Shown in pieces: positions 9,401 through 17,670 of a stretch of 64,000 bases of DNA. Source of the DNA: CAWCDJ01 sp963836015 (GTDB lineage: Bacteria > Acidobacteriota > Terriglobia > Bryobacterales > Bryobacteraceae); assembly GCA_963836015.1 (NCBI GenBank), contig CAWIIF010000004.1, forward strand, positions 1,550,001 through 1,614,000, read 5' to 3'. Each line of letters opens with the position of its first letter. Position 1 is the first letter of the stretch. The notes under the pieces were generated by a model. That model was not told the origin of the DNA. It did no database searches and worked only from the letters and a program-made list of their open reading frames with translations. Both the position numbers and the translations under genes were made by a program.

Positions 9401-10954
9401 CAGGGACTGCGTAACTACGACGTTGCCAAACGTCGCCGCCGGTCCGCCCCTGTTCTTCAGCAGATTATCGGAGTACACAATTCCACCGTCCGAACAAAGC
9501 GTCAAACGGAATAGGCCGCGCGCCGTACTCTTATCGCCCGTGCTCACAAAGTAAGCGCTGTTCCACACCGCCGCTGGTCCCGAGACGAAGCCACCGCCCG
9601 TGTAATCGGCGTTGAGCCGCTTGCCGTCGATGCGGAAAGTATTGTCGTCAATCCGCGTCACGGAGCCAGTGTTATTGGGGGCGGCGATGCCCGGCAGCCC
9701 GGTAACGGTCACCTGATCGGTGGTCACCAGCTTGTGTCCGTTCACCGTGAGAGTGCCATCTCTTTTCGCGGCGGAGATAGCCTGGGGCGCCAGATGCCTT
9801 GGACCATCTATAATTCCGCCACCTGTGTGGGCGGCGTTGCCCTTGGAGCCGACCAGTTCGAAATGGTCGGCATCCCGCACCTTGATCTGCCACGACCGAT
9901 TGGCCGATGTGGTGCCGCCGACGCCGTGGATGGCCACGATGTCTCCGGTAAGAAGTCCATGCGCGGGAGATCCAATGACGATGAGGTTGCCCGGAGGCGC
10001 CAGGGCGATGGACTTTACCGGCAATTGCTTCGCGGGGTGCGCCGGGCCCATGGCGATGCCGCTGACCGCACCGTTGCCAGTGCCGGTGGAGCCACGCAGC
10101 TTGAAATGGTCTTTGTCTACAAAGTCCACCAGCCAGGAACCGTTGACGGAAACGGTGGGAGTGACGCCGCCGATATAGACTCGGTCATCGGTCTGAAATC
10201 CGTGATCAAGGGCAGTGATGACGATGGGTCCCGTTCCCGTGGCGCCGGTGACGAAGGAGAAGGCCGTGGCGCCGGAGTCGGGAATCAGGGCGGTGATGAA
10301 ACCGTCGCGGATTGGCTTGCCGTCATCGTAGACGGGTTCGTTGGCGCCGAAATTGACGCCGCCGTTTTTGGAGAAATACAACCCCGCGGAAGTGGCAACC
10401 AGGAGGGCGTTGGGCGCGGGACAGATCATCCGGACAATGCCTTTGTCGCTGAGCACGGACGCATGAAGACCGCCATCCATGTGTGCCCAGGTGGCGCCGC
10501 CGTCCAGGGACTTGAAGAGTCCGGCAGACTTTGGCAGGGCGCCTCCGCCATCGAACATATTGCCGGTGCCGGCATAGACTATCTGCGGATCGAGCGGATC
10601 AAGCGCTACCGCGCCGATACAACTGCTGAGCAGAAAATCGGTCAGGGGCTGCCATGTAGCGCCACCTGTGGTGGACTTCCAAACGCCGCCATTCGTGGCG
10701 ATATAGATGGTGACATTGTCGCCGCCGGTGGGATCTATGGCAATATCCACGACCAATCCGGCATCGGGTCCGATGCCCATAACCCGCTGGTCGGTGGCTA
10801 CGTAGAGCGGCGCAGGTCCAATCTGTTGCCAAAAACCGGGTCCGCCGAACGGCACACGCTCCATGTCTTCAGAGCCGTTAACCCACAGTTCGGGACTCGG
10901 CCGGCTGGGCGTAATGCTCGGATCTATCAACTTACCTGTGACGCCTTCTGACAT
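6422..10954 (-). CDS. Giant beta-propeller with FCCH-like inserts and ASH-type tail; last gene of the six-gene operon
   Basis: 1510 residues, no signal peptide. A sortilin/xyloglucanase-like propeller is spread over residues 40-1262: blade motifs GGVWKSTTGGATW (89-101), GLFKSLDGGATW (145-156), GGMQDNGT (683-690) and closing strand YGRSVWEL (1255-1262). Six copies of a 60-70 residue module with pattern HGf-tgD-V-I-gV ... F-l-GS are inserted at about 243-303, 322-383, 394-457, 753-823, 840-914 and 943-1005; this pattern resembles the E1-FCCH-like domain annotated in phage tail proteins. Two Ig-like ASH/choice-of-anchor-type repeats follow (1270-1370, 1375-1480). It starts 6 bp after the preceding stop, so it is translated from the operon mRNA. 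Likely a structural or binding protein; the ligand is unknown. Confidence 0.8.
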   Translation of the reverse strand: MSEGVTGKLIDPSITPSRPSPELWVNGSEDMERVPFGGPGFWQQIGPAPLYVATDQRVMGIGPDAGLVVDIAIDPTGGDNVTIYIATNGGVWKSTTGGATWQPLTDFLLSSCIGAVALDPLDPQIVYAGTGNMFDGGGALPKSAGLFKSLDGGATWAHMDGGLHASVLSDKGIVRMICPAPNALLVATSAGLYFSKNGGVNFGANEPVYDDGKPIRDGFITALIPDSGATAFSFVTGATGTGPIVITALDHGFQTDDRVYIGGVTPTVSVNGSWLVDFVDKDHFKLRGSTGTGNGAVSGIAMGPAHPAKQLPVKSIALAPPGNLIVIGSPAHGLLTGDIVAIHGVGGTTSANRSWQIKVRDADHFELVGSKGNAAHTGGGIIDGPRHLAPQAISAAKRDGTLTVNGHKLVTTDQVTVTGLPGIAAPNNTGSVTRIDDNTFRIDGKRLNADYTGGGFVSGPAAVWNSAYFVSTGDKSTARGLFRLTLCSDGGIVYSDNLLKNRGGPAATFGNVVVTQSLLPRPRTLYISVQKGNFYTHFFHSADLGQSWTVRPALKSRLPAAPSVPNDQSDYDMTVGVDSQDSTHVYAALQDLWRSAKNGENWDVATPLHGDHHAMVFAPPTQWKWSASKPVTPTPVYFGTDGGLARSDDGTLSFVSLNEGLANTLFYDIDIGRGPLGSAVTFGGMQDNGTGGHSAIDAELSWNFPAGGDGDRTAIDGSNPHSVFGFQNNHLTWTPNSGESWFVEGDDILPAQPVITEVHNTKPIEVVTTGHPFRDKDTVTITGVVRGASTGAAVIANGAAKIHRVDDFVFELTGKDGSGTPPFTPVPAVTGLRCLQSRRITDVTATTVIEIETSTPHGLSDSQQVHVEGVLGVTAANNTVGQPFWPVKKITATRFSITGPNGAGSAAFVPGSGRVRGPAVAGPVPIQSLVPAVPATTKTAARPIVITAINHGFVSGDKVTVANVRGTTNANTNASTPNWIISVIDANSFTLQGSTDSSKYLNGPGASGKSVGRSMGKASPFQRMTLLSTSSFPTLFVSQGSRLQTSVDGGVNFTAVGGTPWPKDNLAISTIAAPDATQLWVGITEQTAAETLLPGRVFFRGGPQQTWFGAAENFVNDVGASGPISCIAVDPDDNQHVAVVASCFSATHIQRRTRHCFVTTTGGRTVGGAKAWTEVGGVFGAPSGNLPDVSVMSAAWVKINNQTTLMVASDGGVLRLNGNQWQRVGPNFPNVFCQAMRADNSVANGGNPPVVRVGTYGRSVWELVIPPGAKLMVRAQLGFGERRVGQDARLPVPLCNVGVAALSITRLDPVGDFSFDPPPALPLNFNPGESKSLTVRFRPSAAGRRSGIFQIVSNDPDHPQLPLPATGVGVTSGAGRLSVRKRVDFGLVATGTTVTVTLEVANTGLDDLNLTVLDFDAGNAAFSLSGAPVVNAATPLKLIPGEVRTITVQFAPTAAGLATRTLQIGPTLPEVTKIKVTGSGEAAGSTRLLASVVHFLGVDDGDDASPEVLA

Positions 10955-10960
10955 ATTTCA

Positions 10961-13900
10961 TTACCCGCTTGTAGAAGTCTCCGGGTCTGGAGTGATTTTC
11001 AGCCAACCTTCCTGGCCTTTGGAGGGGTCGGCCGGAAGTTGGGCATCGCCGCTGGAATTGACTACGGGTTCGTCGGTCCAGGTGGTGGTATCCACACGGT
11101 GGCTCCAACTCCACGTGCCGCGAATATCGCTGCCTACCGGCATACGGATGCGCTTGGGGTCTACCATCACCGGACCGAAGCGAAACACGGGAGCCAGTTT
11201 GGCAAGCCCCGGGGCCAGCCAGTTGCGCCGCATGCCAATGCCCTTGCGCGGCAGTAATCCCGCCGTCAGATGCACGGAACTGTGCGGCTCCAGCAGCAGT
11301 GTGAGAAAAAGATCCTGCCCGGGCTGCAGCAGCACCACGCCGGACGTATCCACATAAGGATGATTCACCGGCGCATTGCCCGAAGTGGCCGCGACGCCCA
11401 GATCATCGGCAAAGTGCGTGTAGCAGTCGGACGTGTTGGTGGCTTGTTGCAGGAAGCCTTGGCCTGGACCCAGAGGACGCGCAAAACTCGCACATGCCGG
11501 GTCGGGCACGCAGAGAGTGCGGTAATCGTCATTGACGAAGTAGGCCAGCAGACCGTCTTGCCAGTGAGCCAGTGAGCCGATACGCAGCGGCACGCGAATC
11601 GCGCCGGCAATTTTCGGCGCCACCGGCTCTTTCAATTCGAGCCGCAACTTTGCCCGCACGACTGCGATGGGATGCCCGATCAGCAGTGAAAGATGTTCGT
11701 CTCCCGTATGGCCGAACGGATCGACCGACCACAAAGTGGAATCGATGATGCGCAGGGCGGAGGAAAGCGCCGTATCCTGCGCCGGACCATGTGGAGTTGC
11801 ATCCGCCGCGCCCCAATCGACCAGTCCCTGCGCTACGCCTGCCAGGTGGCGATTATCGATGGCGCGCGAGGGAGAGCGGCCTACGGTGGAGGGAGTGCCC
11901 GGCGCGTCTTCCCAGACAATGCCCCCGCCCGCACGCGGAAGGACTGCGCCCAGTGCACTGCCATCGGCAGCGAAGAATTGCATGTCGCCATCCAGATGAT
12001 TGGGCAGTACGTAGCCGCACAGCGCGCTCTGCGTGTCGTCGGCGTCAATGGTGTCATCGCCCGCGGAGATAAAGCGGAACCAGGAGCGCAGTGGGGCCGT
12101 AAATCGCGGCGCCAGTTCAATCAAATCCGCACGTCCTACCACGGTAAGCGGTTCGGACTTCACCAGGTTCTGCGTACTGGCGGGCTGAGGGTCCGCGCCG
12201 CCCGCGAGGTCCAGCACCTGTCCGTAGCAATCCACCAGGCGCATGCGGCGGATGCGCAGAAAACCGGCGCGAAACGCAATGAAGTTTTTGGGAACCGGGT
12301 CGCCCGTTTTGGGAGCCGCACTGCCGTCGGCAATAAAGCCGGCGCGCAGTTTGGTATGGAAGCGGTCGAATGCGCCGGCAAGCACGTCCAGTCGCTCCAA
12401 CTCGGTGGCAAGGTGATCCAGATCGGAAGCCGGATCGGCGGCCGGCTGGGCAGCCACGCGCATGGGCTGAATCACCTCGAGGAGCGTCTGCGCCATGCTG
12501 GAGTTGAAGGCGGCGATCAGGCCCGGGGTGAGCGGCGCGGATCCGCCGGTTTTTTGTGCTCGATCCAAAGCCTGACGCACCGCGGCGCTGGCCATTTTCG
12601 CGGCTCCACCAGTGAGTAACGCGCGCCCTGTATAATTCTGCGCGGCAACCTTTCCTTTGAGCGGAGGCAGCACTTTGGGATCGGCGTCGAAATCCACTTC
12701 GTTCAACGTCCAGTCATCGACACCGTGGGGCGAGGGGATATAGTCCACGTCCCAATCCACATGCAGCGGAATCCACGGTGCGACGGGCGGCGAAAAAGAG
12801 GCAGCCGGGGGAAGCGTGCCGCTGAAGCCGCTGATCGCGGTCAGGGGCGCGGTATCGCGGCGAGGATCGCGCGTGATGAAGGTCATCATCTGCTCCACCG
12901 CGTACTTTTGCGCGAACGTGTGGGCGTCGGCAGTGCTCAGCGGCGGCGCTCCGCGAGTGGCCGCTTGTACCGCGGCGTCCGCCGAGCCGGGGTCCAGCAG
13001 AGCCAGTTCCTCCAGCAGGGCTTCGCATTCCGGCGGAACGCTGCCGTTGGCAATTCCGTTTTCGAGAATGTCGGCTCCGGTGATGAGTCCGGCCTGCGGC
13101 AGTTTGGATGCGGTGGCGGGCGTCAGGCTGGAAACCGTGCTGCCGCTCAGGCGGCATGGCAGGTTCCCGCTTTCCGAATAGAGACTATCGGAACCATGCT
13201 TGAAAGACCGGCGCGCGCCCTGAATCAGAATCACCGGATCGGGCGGAATGAAGAAACGCGGCTGGGTGCGTTTGACCGAAGTTTCGACCGGCGCCGGATC
13301 AGGGTTCACGGCGTCGGGAACCGGCGGCTGCGACACCGGGTTGTGGGTGCTTGCCCACTCGATGGCTGAATCCATGGCTCCCGCAATGAGAGTGGGGGGC
13401 GCGGTTTTCTTGACGGGTCCGCCGGCCGAGGGGTTCAGCACTCCCAGCACCTGACCGGCGCCGGTGAGTACATTGGTAGGGCCGGTTTTCTTTGGCTGCA
13501 GGCTCGCAAACACTCCCGGATCTGTTTGTGATGGATCGGGGATGTGAGGCTGCGCCGTCACCGATTGGGTTTGCGGAATGGTGGTCGTGTCTTCCCCACC
13601 GGGCAGCGAGCCGAATCCACTGGCGTGGAGGCGCGAATCGATGCGCGCGGCGCCATCGGGCTCGTCCAGATCCTGCATGGAGTCCAGCAGCACCGCTTCC
13701 AGCAGGCGCGATTCATTGTTCGATCCGTTGTTATTGGCCAGCATCGCGGCCAAAGCTTCGGCCATGGTATTTCCGATGCTCACCTTGATCCCCGTAAGTG
13801 GCGGCGGGCCTCCAATCTGTCCGCCCAGCAGGCCATTCGGTGCAACGCCAATGCCTTGGCCGGGCCAACCGATTCCCACCACCGCGCCATGGTAGAGAGT

Positions 13901-14893
13901 AAAAGCCGGCCACGATGCGCTGTGAATCAGGAAGGCGCCGTTTTCCGCCGCGCCGGTCTTGTCCACCGTTGCAGCCTGCATTCCCGCCGCGCCCTGAAAG
14001 GTTGCGACCTTTTGAGTGAACAGCGAATTGGATGCGGGCAGCGGGGACGTGCTTGCCGCGCTGAACCGGGCTTCGCGCGTATCGACGCCGGAAACTGCGG
14101 ACGCGCCCGTAGTGCTGGACGCGGCTTGAAAAGCCTTTTCCAGATCCGCCGGATTGACTTCCCACCCCAGTTGCGACAGGCGCGCTTCGAATTCAGAATA
14201 CGTTCGCAGACCTTCGCCGATGGGATCGTCCGCATGGCGTCCATGCCATCCGCAGACCAGATAGGCCAGGGGACCGGCCACTGCGCTCAACGGGTCGTAG
14301 AAACCCAGGCGGTTTTCCACGTTATCGAAATACGCGGACCAGAAGGGATCGCCGTGTCCCATGGCGGTGAGAGACTTGCGCACATCCAAAGGCGGTGGAT
14401 TGTCCGGATCGACCGGATCGCGCCAGGTGGCAATGGGTGTGACGACGGGGGTTGCGCCGCCGGTTTCCATCACCCAACCGGTAACGGCACGGCGCGACGG
14501 AATAAGCCCGGACGACAATCGCACAATCAGCCAGCGATCGGGAATGGGCGGGAACTGGACATTCGGATCCGTGGCGGAAACGCTGCCGCTTGTGAGCGCA
14601 TCGGGAAGCGCCCAGTGAAGATAGATGCCGGGAGGCCGAGGCGTTTTCAGGTTCTTGAAAGGCGCGGGCAAAAGATCGACGGATGGCGTGAGGTCGCCGG
14701 GCGCACCCGCGGCGGGAGTGGCCATTTTGCAATCCGCCCACTGCCCTCCGGCTGCTCGCACCGCCAGTGCCGTGACTTCGATCGGCACCAGCACACGCGG
14801 GGAGCGCGCGATATTTCCATTCCATGTGGCAATGGAGTTTGGGCTTAGGCCATTGGCCAGCGCGGCGGAGAGAACTTCTGCTGGGATTGGCAT
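10961..14893 (-). CDS. 1310-residue protein of unknown function (operon gene 5)
   Basis: I do not recognise the family. The protein is soluble, has no signal peptide and is rich in Pro, Ala, Gly and Trp. A conserved-looking N-terminal motif, GIYLHWALPDALT, lies near residue 90. The middle (about 390-560) is low-complexity and proline-rich, with IPPDPVILIQGARRSFKHG following it. The C-terminal 400 residues look beta-rich and end with a Trp-rich segment (GTWSWSHRVDTTTWTD) and a short GWLKITPDP tail. A strong Shine-Dalgarno (AGGGG, about 9 nt before ATG 14893) lies inside the end of the preceding gene; the gap between the two genes is only 3 bp. The coupling implies stoichiometric production with its neighbours, so a structural component of a large assembly is a reasonable guess. 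Confidence 0.75.
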   Translation of the reverse strand: MPIPAEVLSAALANGLSPNSIATWNGNIARSPRVLVPIEVTALAVRAAGGQWADCKMATPAAGAPGDLTPSVDLLPAPFKNLKTPRPPGIYLHWALPDALTSGSVSATDPNVQFPPIPDRWLIVRLSSGLIPSRRAVTGWVMETGGATPVVTPIATWRDPVDPDNPPPLDVRKSLTAMGHGDPFWSAYFDNVENRLGFYDPLSAVAGPLAYLVCGWHGRHADDPIGEGLRTYSEFEARLSQLGWEVNPADLEKAFQAASSTTGASAVSGVDTREARFSAASTSPLPASNSLFTQKVATFQGAAGMQAATVDKTGAAENGAFLIHSASWPAFTLYHGAVVGIGWPGQGIGVAPNGLLGGQIGGPPPLTGIKVSIGNTMAEALAAMLANNNGSNNESRLLEAVLLDSMQDLDEPDGAARIDSRLHASGFGSLPGGEDTTTIPQTQSVTAQPHIPDPSQTDPGVFASLQPKKTGPTNVLTGAGQVLGVLNPSAGGPVKKTAPPTLIAGAMDSAIEWASTHNPVSQPPVPDAVNPDPAPVETSVKRTQPRFFIPPDPVILIQGARRSFKHGSDSLYSESGNLPCRLSGSTVSSLTPATASKLPQAGLITGADILENGIANGSVPPECEALLEELALLDPGSADAAVQAATRGAPPLSTADAHTFAQKYAVEQMMTFITRDPRRDTAPLTAISGFSGTLPPAASFSPPVAPWIPLHVDWDVDYIPSPHGVDDWTLNEVDFDADPKVLPPLKGKVAAQNYTGRALLTGGAAKMASAAVRQALDRAQKTGGSAPLTPGLIAAFNSSMAQTLLEVIQPMRVAAQPAADPASDLDHLATELERLDVLAGAFDRFHTKLRAGFIADGSAAPKTGDPVPKNFIAFRAGFLRIRRMRLVDCYGQVLDLAGGADPQPASTQNLVKSEPLTVVGRADLIELAPRFTAPLRSWFRFISAGDDTIDADDTQSALCGYVLPNHLDGDMQFFAADGSALGAVLPRAGGGIVWEDAPGTPSTVGRSPSRAIDNRHLAGVAQGLVDWGAADATPHGPAQDTALSSALRIIDSTLWSVDPFGHTGDEHLSLLIGHPIAVVRAKLRLELKEPVAPKIAGAIRVPLRIGSLAHWQDGLLAYFVNDDYRTLCVPDPACASFARPLGPGQGFLQQATNTSDCYTHFADDLGVAATSGNAPVNHPYVDTSGVVLLQPGQDLFLTLLLEPHSSVHLTAGLLPRKGIGMRRNWLAPGLAKLAPVFRFGPVMVDPKRIRMPVGSDIRGTWSWSHRVDTTTWTDEPVVNSSGDAQLPADPSKGQEGWLKITPDPETSTSG

Positions 14894-14896
14894 GGC

Positions 14897-15925
14897 TCAG
14901 TTCCCCTGTAAGGCCTTGCTCACCGCGAGCCGCAGGCCCGCCTGCTGCACGGTTTGGGCGACATTGACAAAGCCCCGCGACGGGGGCGGATCGCCGGCGA
15001 AATCTTCCGTGCCTTCGAAACGCTGCCGCCAGGGCGGGTCCAGCACCGAAATAGCGAAGGCGGCACTGCCGGTCTGGTTAATGGCATGCGGCGGCGTCGC
15101 TGCCGGATGCGCGTCCTTGTCTGCCTGCAGTTCGTTGCGCAGGGCGGCAACGCGCACCACGCGCGGATTGGTGTAGCGAGTGGGAATGTTCACCATGACG
15201 GCGCGCTGGTTCTCCACCAACTGGTTGCCGGTGGCATCGCGCAGCGGCGCCAGCAGCGTGTTGCCGGAGGCGCGAACACCGAACTGAATGCTGTGGTGCG
15301 GCTCTTCCAGGACCACCAGTTTCGGTTCGCCGTCAAATAGAGCGAACAGCACCGCGGGCGACAGCCGTTCAATGCGAAGCGGATTCAACTGGTGAGCCAC
15401 GGTGGATGCAGCGCTGGTGTCCATGGGTTCCGGAATGGCGGTGTCGTACGCACGCACGTCCATATGGGGCCATCCGCTGACCGCCGCGGAGCGCAATACC
15501 AGGCCGGTCACCACGCCGGCAGAAGCGCCGCCGGCGGTGGCTTTTTTGGCATCGTCGAAATCCGTCTTGCGCTGCAGCAGCCGCACCATACGTTCGCTGA
15601 GATCGAGTTGCTGCGAAAGATTAGGGCCATGGCCGTGATAGTGCGCCTGCTCGCGGCTGCCAATCTGTCCCACCGCGTTGGCGCCGTCCACCAGCCGGTC
15701 TGCCCAAGAGCGATCGAGGTAAAAGAAGCGGATGGATTCGTCAGGCAGCAGGTCCGCATGTGGAATCAGGTATTCGAAGGGAACGCCCACCAGCATGCGC
15801 AAGTGCGCCAGGAACGATTCCATGTACGGCGGCATGCCGGCCACCGGATTGCTGTCTGGCACCTGCTCTTTGACGTTGAGCCGCTGGCGCAACTGCTCCA
15901 TGCCTATAACGAGCGGTGGTCTCAT
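14897..15925 (-). CDS. 342-residue protein of unknown function (operon gene 4)
   Basis: Unrecognised family. There is no signal peptide or membrane segment. An Ala/Gly-rich patch (TAGGASAGVVTGLVLRSA) is followed by SGWPHMDVRAYD, then the segment RIERLSPAVLFALFDGEP and VVLEEPHHSIQFGV, which read as one alpha/beta domain at about residues 140-230. Its start overlaps the stop of the upstream gene by 4 bp (ATGA), and the next gene begins 3 bp after its stop, so expression is strictly tied to the operon. It is the second smallest of the six proteins; an adaptor or chaperone role is possible but unsupported. Confidence 0.75.
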   Translation of the reverse strand: MRPPLVIGMEQLRQRLNVKEQVPDSNPVAGMPPYMESFLAHLRMLVGVPFEYLIPHADLLPDESIRFFYLDRSWADRLVDGANAVGQIGSREQAHYHGHGPNLSQQLDLSERMVRLLQRKTDFDDAKKATAGGASAGVVTGLVLRSAAVSGWPHMDVRAYDTAIPEPMDTSAASTVAHQLNPLRIERLSPAVLFALFDGEPKLVVLEEPHHSIQFGVRASGNTLLAPLRDATGNQLVENQRAVMVNIPTRYTNPRVVRVAALRNELQADKDAHPAATPPHAINQTGSAAFAISVLDPPWRQRFEGTEDFAGDPPPSRGFVNVAQTVQQAGLRLAVSKALQGN

Positions 15926-17670
15926 GCCTTGCCTCCCGGTAATTGGGCGTTGATGTGGGTGGTGACGTTGTCAATCACGCGGGCGCGCGTGGATGCCAGA
16001 GCGGAGAGGCCGGTTGCATCCGCCATTACTGATGCCAGCGTCTCCGCCGGCGCCGCCGGCTGGGACTGCACCGTCACCGGCGTATTCAGCACGCCTTCGC
16101 GCCCCAGCAGCAGTATGGCCTGCTGGGGCGTTGCCAGTCCATAGGTCTGCTGAATGATGGCGGGCTGCAATAACGGACTGGCTTCAATCACCGAGAGCGA
16201 GTACGGGTCGCTTAAAGGACCCGAACCGTGCGCCACGCGGGCCAGCGCACTTGCCGTGTAGATGTTCGCCATCGGCGCAAGTTGGGGCGCCGCCACCAGC
16301 AAAGTCATGCGGGAACTCACCGTGGCTTCTACCGTCGCGCGCGACGATTCGGTATACGCCGCGCGGCGCCACCGCATCAACTCCTGGCCAAGGCGGGCAT
16401 CCGCGGCGGCCAGCAGACGGCCCACATCGAACGCGCACGCATACGATATGTCTTCCGCTCCTGTGTCGGCGGCGATGCGGCGCGCCTGGTCGGCAGTGTG
16501 GTACGGACCGTTGGGGTCGCGCGAGAGCGGCTGCGACACTAGCGGGCCGCGGTACCAGGCGCGTTCCTGGGCTCCCAGGCGGTTGGTAATGTCTACGGCG
16601 ATGTGGCCGGTATCGGTGACCTGCAGGCGGCTCCCGGTTTCTACTTCGCCGATCATGCCCACATTCAGGTTCTGCATCAATTCGCGAAAGGTGGCGTCGC
16701 CTTCACAGGTGAAGGCCCAGCTTTGCAGCAGCACCAGCCGCGCCTGGGACTTGACGTGGACCACCTGTCCGGGGTCCACCGCGGTAAGCGCCGGGCCCAT
16801 CAGGCCGGAGTTGCCGAAATTGAGCAGGTTGGCTTCTTCGGGCAGCAGCGTGCCGCCCGCCTGAAGCCGTGCGGCCAGGTCCGAAGCATGCGGCGCGGCG
16901 GGCGGGGGCAGGGCAGGCGCTTCATTTACGGGCAGGGCATCGATACTCACGGTCTGCTCAACCAGGCCGACGGTAGATACGAAGACCAGGTCCGTGGTGG
17001 GCAGCAGGTCGGTGCGTTCTTCTACCGAGACCAGGCAGGCGCGATGCTTTGCGCCGGGCGTGGGAATCCGATTCGACATCACCACTGCGAAGAACCCGTC
17101 GGAATCTCCTGCCGACAATTCGCGGTCCTGCACATTCACCTGGCGAACGTGAGTGAGAAGCTGCAATTCGGCGGGCATGGGAAGTGTGCCGCGGAGCAAT
17201 GCATCATCGGCCTCCACGCAATCGCAATGAATATTCTGCGGACGGCCCAGCCGGTTGAACACGTCCGGCGGCACTACATCTTCGAGTGCCTGATTGGTGA
17301 GGATCTGGTATTCGCCTTCTTCGAACACCACCAGCGCCAGCCAGGGGAACGGCGTGCCGTCCGCCGAAGCGGTAAAGGCCTGCCCCAGTACGCGCTCCCA
17401 AGGCAGCGTGCGGCGTCCCAGCACGATATGCGGCAGCGCACTGTCGAATCTGCCATGTCCGTTGCGCGGCGGGAAAACGCCTGCCACCTCTGAGGGCGAG
17501 AGCGAAAAGCGCGGCCCTTCCACATTGAAGAACGCGTCCTTCGCCTCCAACACTTGCGGCGCTCCGCTTAGCGTCACGTCGGTTTCCACGTGCATGCGAT
17601 ACTCGCCGTCCAGCAGCGAGGGCTTGATGTAGTTGTAGAGAATCATCTCGCCAACAGCGGGGGAAGCCAT
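15922..17670 (-). CDS. 582-residue protein of unknown function (operon gene 3)
   Basis: Unrecognised family. It begins MASPAVGEMILYNYIKPSLL and contains a beta-rich N-terminal half (residues 20-210) with VEGPRFSLSP, FPWLALVVFEEGEYQI and RACLVSVEERTDLLP. The C-terminal half is predicted mostly helical with long Ala-rich helices (RRIAADTGAEDI, DARLGQELMRWRRAAYTES). No export signal is seen. Start and stop overlap the flanking genes by 1 and 4 bp. The mixture of a beta-rich domain and a long helical domain would suit a sheath- or hub-like structural part, but this is only inference from composition. Confidence 0.75.
   Translation of the reverse strand: MASPAVGEMILYNYIKPSLLDGEYRMHVETDVTLSGAPQVLEAKDAFFNVEGPRFSLSPSEVAGVFPPRNGHGRFDSALPHIVLGRRTLPWERVLGQAFTASADGTPFPWLALVVFEEGEYQILTNQALEDVVPPDVFNRLGRPQNIHCDCVEADDALLRGTLPMPAELQLLTHVRQVNVQDRELSAGDSDGFFAVVMSNRIPTPGAKHRACLVSVEERTDLLPTTDLVFVSTVGLVEQTVSIDALPVNEAPALPPPAAPHASDLAARLQAGGTLLPEEANLLNFGNSGLMGPALTAVDPGQVVHVKSQARLVLLQSWAFTCEGDATFRELMQNLNVGMIGEVETGSRLQVTDTGHIAVDITNRLGAQERAWYRGPLVSQPLSRDPNGPYHTADQARRIAADTGAEDISYACAFDVGRLLAAADARLGQELMRWRRAAYTESSRATVEATVSSRMTLLVAAPQLAPMANIYTASALARVAHGSGPLSDPYSLSVIEASPLLQPAIIQQTYGLATPQQAILLLGREGVLNTPVTVQSQPAAPAETLASVMADATGLSALASTRARVIDNVTTHINAQLPGGKA

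Noticed and set aside
13544..14848. 434-codon plus-strand frame, and similar long plus-strand frames between 6.4 and 28 kb
   Set aside because: All antisense to the operon genes, Arg/Gly rich and without motifs or ribosome binding sites.
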